From Candidatus Falkowiibacteriota bacterium (GTDB lineage Bacteria > Patescibacteriota > Patescibacteriia > Patescibacteriales > UBA12075), in NCBI GenBank assembly GCA_030600505.1, contig JAUVLY010000045.1:1-6839 (forward strand): 6,839 nt of DNA, in the 5' to 3' direction. This document shows positions 5,953 to 6,839 of the stretch, in pieces; position 1 is the first letter of the stretch; every line of letters begins with the position of its first letter. Made by a program: the position numbers and the translations under genes. The notes under the pieces were generated by a model. The model ran no database searches. It worked only from the letters and a program-made list of their open reading frames with translations, and was not told where the DNA came from.

Positions 5953-6110
5953 ACCTGTCTCCTTTCTTGGGTTTATGCCAATATCCCGGCTTGATTATTT
6001 ACTATCTTCAATCCAAAATTTTTTATTTTTTTAAAGAACCACCTCCTTTTTTAATATTTTTATTTGCATGTGCCCTATTTGTAGTGGGGCTTTCGCGAAG
6101 CGAAATAACG
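5953..6110 (-). other. Leader of the 67-aa gene with orphan Shine-Dalgarno
   Basis: This 158-base stretch contains no gene I can support. It holds a hairpin TTTCGC-GAA-GCGAAA (6091-6105), a GCCC/GGGC stem further in, and AAAGGAGGTG (6040-6049), a ten-base match to the universal 16S rRNA 3' tail. No ATG, GTG or TTG starts an open frame of useful length at working distance from it. No convincing promoter was found. Confidence 0.5.
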
Positions 6111-6137
6111 AAAAAACCGGCCTTCTTATGAAGCCGG
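6111..6137 (-). terminator. Intrinsic terminator of ncRNA 2
   Basis: In the minus-strand RNA, CCGGCUUC (6130-6137) pairs with GAAGGCCGG (6117-6125) with one bulged base and a 4-base loop, followed directly by UUUUUU (6111-6116). It shares the GGCCGGUUUU ending with the neighbouring terminators. Confidence 0.8.
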
Positions 6138-6266
6138 ATCTTTATGTTTGTTGTATATATAATCTATTGATTAATTCGTCTTACAACCACAAAAACCCGG
6201 CTTCGTAAAAAAACCGTAGAAATAGAAATACCAGTTGTTTTTGTGATTTAAATTCATATACTTAGT
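6111..6266 (-). ncRNA. ncRNA 2: predicted ~156-nt structured RNA, unknown family
   Basis: Bounded by a promoter with perfect TTGACA (6273-6300) and an intrinsic terminator (6111-6137), with no plausible reading frame between. The 5' arm AAUCACAAAAAC (6237-6248) pairs with GUUUUUGUGGUU (6185-6196) at 11 of 12 positions. The enclosed loop contains CUAUUUCUAC (6216-6225), identical to the loop word of ncRNA 1, here preceded by an extra UAUUUC copy. Promoter spacing, arm sequence (ACAAC... / ...UUGUGGU), loop word, length and 3' end all match ncRNA 1, so the two look like diverged tandem copies. It resembles no RNA family I can name. Confidence 0.6.
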
Positions 6267-6272
6267 TGTCGT

Positions 6273-6300
6273 ATATTACCAGATATAAATAATTTGTCAA
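6273..6300 (-). promoter_or_regulatory. Promoter of ncRNA 2 (TTGACA, extended -10)
   Basis: Perfect -35 TTGACA (6295-6300), 16-base spacer, TGG-TAATAT (-10 at 6273-6278 preceded by TGn). Predicted start near 6266. The same 16-base spacing and TGG extension occur in front of ncRNA 1. Confidence 0.6.
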
Positions 6301-6314
6301 ATACTCGAAATAAA

Positions 6315-6356
6315 TTGAACTAAAACCGGCCTCCTAATAAAGGAGGCCGGTTTAGT
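6315..6356 (-). terminator. Intrinsic terminator of ncRNA 1
   Basis: ACTAAA-CCGGCCTCC and its complement (6342-6356 with 6319-6334) form a stem of about 15 bp with one bulged A and a 7-base loop. On the minus strand it is followed by UUUUAGUU; on the plus strand by a similar weak U tract, so it could work in both directions. Confidence 0.8.
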
Positions 6357-6471
6357 TTTCCCTAATGGTGTTAAACTTAATTTTCAGTTAAAACACCACA
6401 ATAAACCAATCTCCCAAAGAGGGCAAACGTAAAGTAGAAATAGGTTGTTTGTAGTGTTTTAACCATATCTG
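6315..6471 (-). ncRNA. ncRNA 1: predicted ~157-nt structured RNA, unknown family
   Basis: A strong extended -10 promoter (6478-6505) and a strong terminator (6315-6356) bracket a stretch without an open frame. Its core is a long hairpin: 5' arm 6443-6463 and 3' arm 6387-6407, each 21 bases, complementary at 18 of 21 positions. The loop begins with CUAUUUCUAC (plus 6434-6443) and contains a small CCC/GGG hairpin (about 6413-6423). The 3' arm part GGUGUUUUAACU can alternatively pair with AGUUUAACACC (6367-6377) just downstream. A paralogous RNA follows in tandem. Size and long hairpin loosely recall 6S RNA, but I cannot identify a diagnostic 6S bubble. Confidence 0.65.
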
Positions 6472-6478
6472 TGGATAA
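6470..6478 (-). promoter_or_regulatory. Perfect DnaA-box word at the ncRNA 1 start site
   Basis: TTATCCACA on the minus strand is identical to the consensus DnaA box. It falls between the -10 box and the predicted transcription start of ncRNA 1, where bound DnaA would block initiation. Only one perfect copy is present, so chance is possible and an origin is not indicated. Confidence 0.3.
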
Positions 6479-6505
6479 TTATACCATACTGGTAGTAAAA
6501 ATCAA
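6478..6505 (-). promoter_or_regulatory. Promoter of ncRNA 1 (perfect TATAAT, extended -10)
   Basis: TTGATT (6500-6505, 4 of 6), 16-base spacer, then TGG-TATAAT (-10 at 6478-6483, perfect, with TGn extension). Predicted start near 6471. A DnaA-box word lies immediately downstream of the -10. Confidence 0.65.
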
Positions 6506-6550
6506 GAAAATACAAGAAAAATAAAATATCTAATTTTAGCTATTTTTACT

Positions 6551-6839
6551 TTAAAAATGCGGGCAAATAACCGTACATTTATCATTTATACACCTAGATT
6601 CATACGGACAACTGGAACGGATCATAAATTCTGCCGGAGTCTGGCACTCAGAATCTTTGCTACATGGCTCGCCTGCGCCTTTTATAGTAGCGCGAAAACG
6701 GATAGGAATACTAAAACGCTCATCCAAATGCTTAAGGCCTGAAGGGTTATCTTTACTAAATACTATACTCCCGTCCTCGGTGACGGGCGCTACAAACTCG
6801 AGCTGAGAGATAAAAGGCACCATTGACTCAGTGGTCCAA
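6551..6839 (-). CDS. C-terminal end of a larger Cys-rich, probably exported protein (runs off right edge)
   Basis: The frame is open through the window's right edge, so the Met at 6823 need not be the start; codons for W-T-T-E-S precede it. The visible 95 residues have a beta-rich part (ISQLEFVAPVTEDGSIVFSK and SIPIRFRATIKG). A compact tail follows with six Cys: GEPCSKDSEC, then SSCPYESRC, INDKC and TVICPHF. Paired spacing such as CxxDxxC and CxxxxCxxxxC suggests disulfides and therefore a location outside the cytoplasm. Similar short Cys-rich tails are common in extracellular proteins of Patescibacteria-like genomes (from memory). No family can be named from this fragment. It ends 46 bases before the -35 box of ncRNA 1; no good terminator is seen between. 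Confidence 0.7.
   Translation of the reverse strand, partial: WTTESMVPFISQLEFVAPVTEDGSIVFSKDNPSGLKHLDERFSIPIRFRATIKGAGEPCSKDSECQTPAEFMIRSSCPYESRCINDKCTVICPHF

Noticed and set aside
5745..6131. 128-aa plus-strand reading frame rich in Phe and Leu
   Set aside because: It starts with TTG, has no ribosome site, runs across the ncRNA 2 terminator and is opposite a minus-strand gene with a good Shine-Dalgarno.
6216..6443. Cas12a-like crRNA or tracrRNA, because UUUCUAC occurs in both RNAs
   Set aside because: The matching GUAGA half of a Cas12a repeat handle is missing, there is no repeat-spacer array and no cas gene is in the window.
6470..6478. Replication origin
   Set aside because: Only one perfect DnaA box, with no cluster, no unwinding element beside it and no dnaA/dnaN gene.

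Overview
The window is an AT-rich bacterial fragment using the ordinary genetic code, with almost all genes on the minus strand. Long genes mostly lack a Shine-Dalgarno sequence. The small receiver and two-helix kinase, short intergenic repeats and a Cys-rich secreted tail together suggest a Patescibacteria (CPR)-like genome. That placement is an inference from style; no rRNA or marker gene is present.

Left part (1-2708), read right to left on the minus strand. An intramembrane-sensing histidine kinase sits behind a plausible sigma-70 promoter. It is followed by a 128-bp imperfect inverted repeat, a single-domain response regulator, a glyoxalase-II-like metallo-beta-lactamase-fold hydrolase and a partial acylphosphatase. 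A 23-bp tandem repeat lies between the last two. The kinase and regulator are very probably a two-component pair; the two hydrolases look like housekeeping genes.

Middle (2859-5190). The only plus-strand gene is a wrecked FAD-dependent disulfide reductase/NADH oxidase relative. It has one frameshift in an A9 run and has lost roughly its central half. Converging on it is an intact CPA2 cation:proton antiporter with a C-terminal TrkA-N domain, apparently transcribed as a leaderless mRNA from its own TATAAT box.

Right part (5200-6560) is the most unusual region. On the minus strand it holds two tandem, previously unlabelled, probable non-coding RNAs. Each is about 156 nt, with a TGn-extended -10 promoter, a long hairpin whose loop carries the same 10-mer (CUAUUUCUAC), and an intrinsic terminator. 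Downstream are three tiny genes with near-perfect Shine-Dalgarno sequences: 67 aa, 33 aa and a 41-aa peptide with a CxCxCxCxxC cluster. The 41-aa gene is preceded by an attenuator-like pair of mutually exclusive hairpins. I do not recognise these RNAs or peptides.

At the right edge is the C-terminal end of a larger, probably exported, Cys-rich protein.
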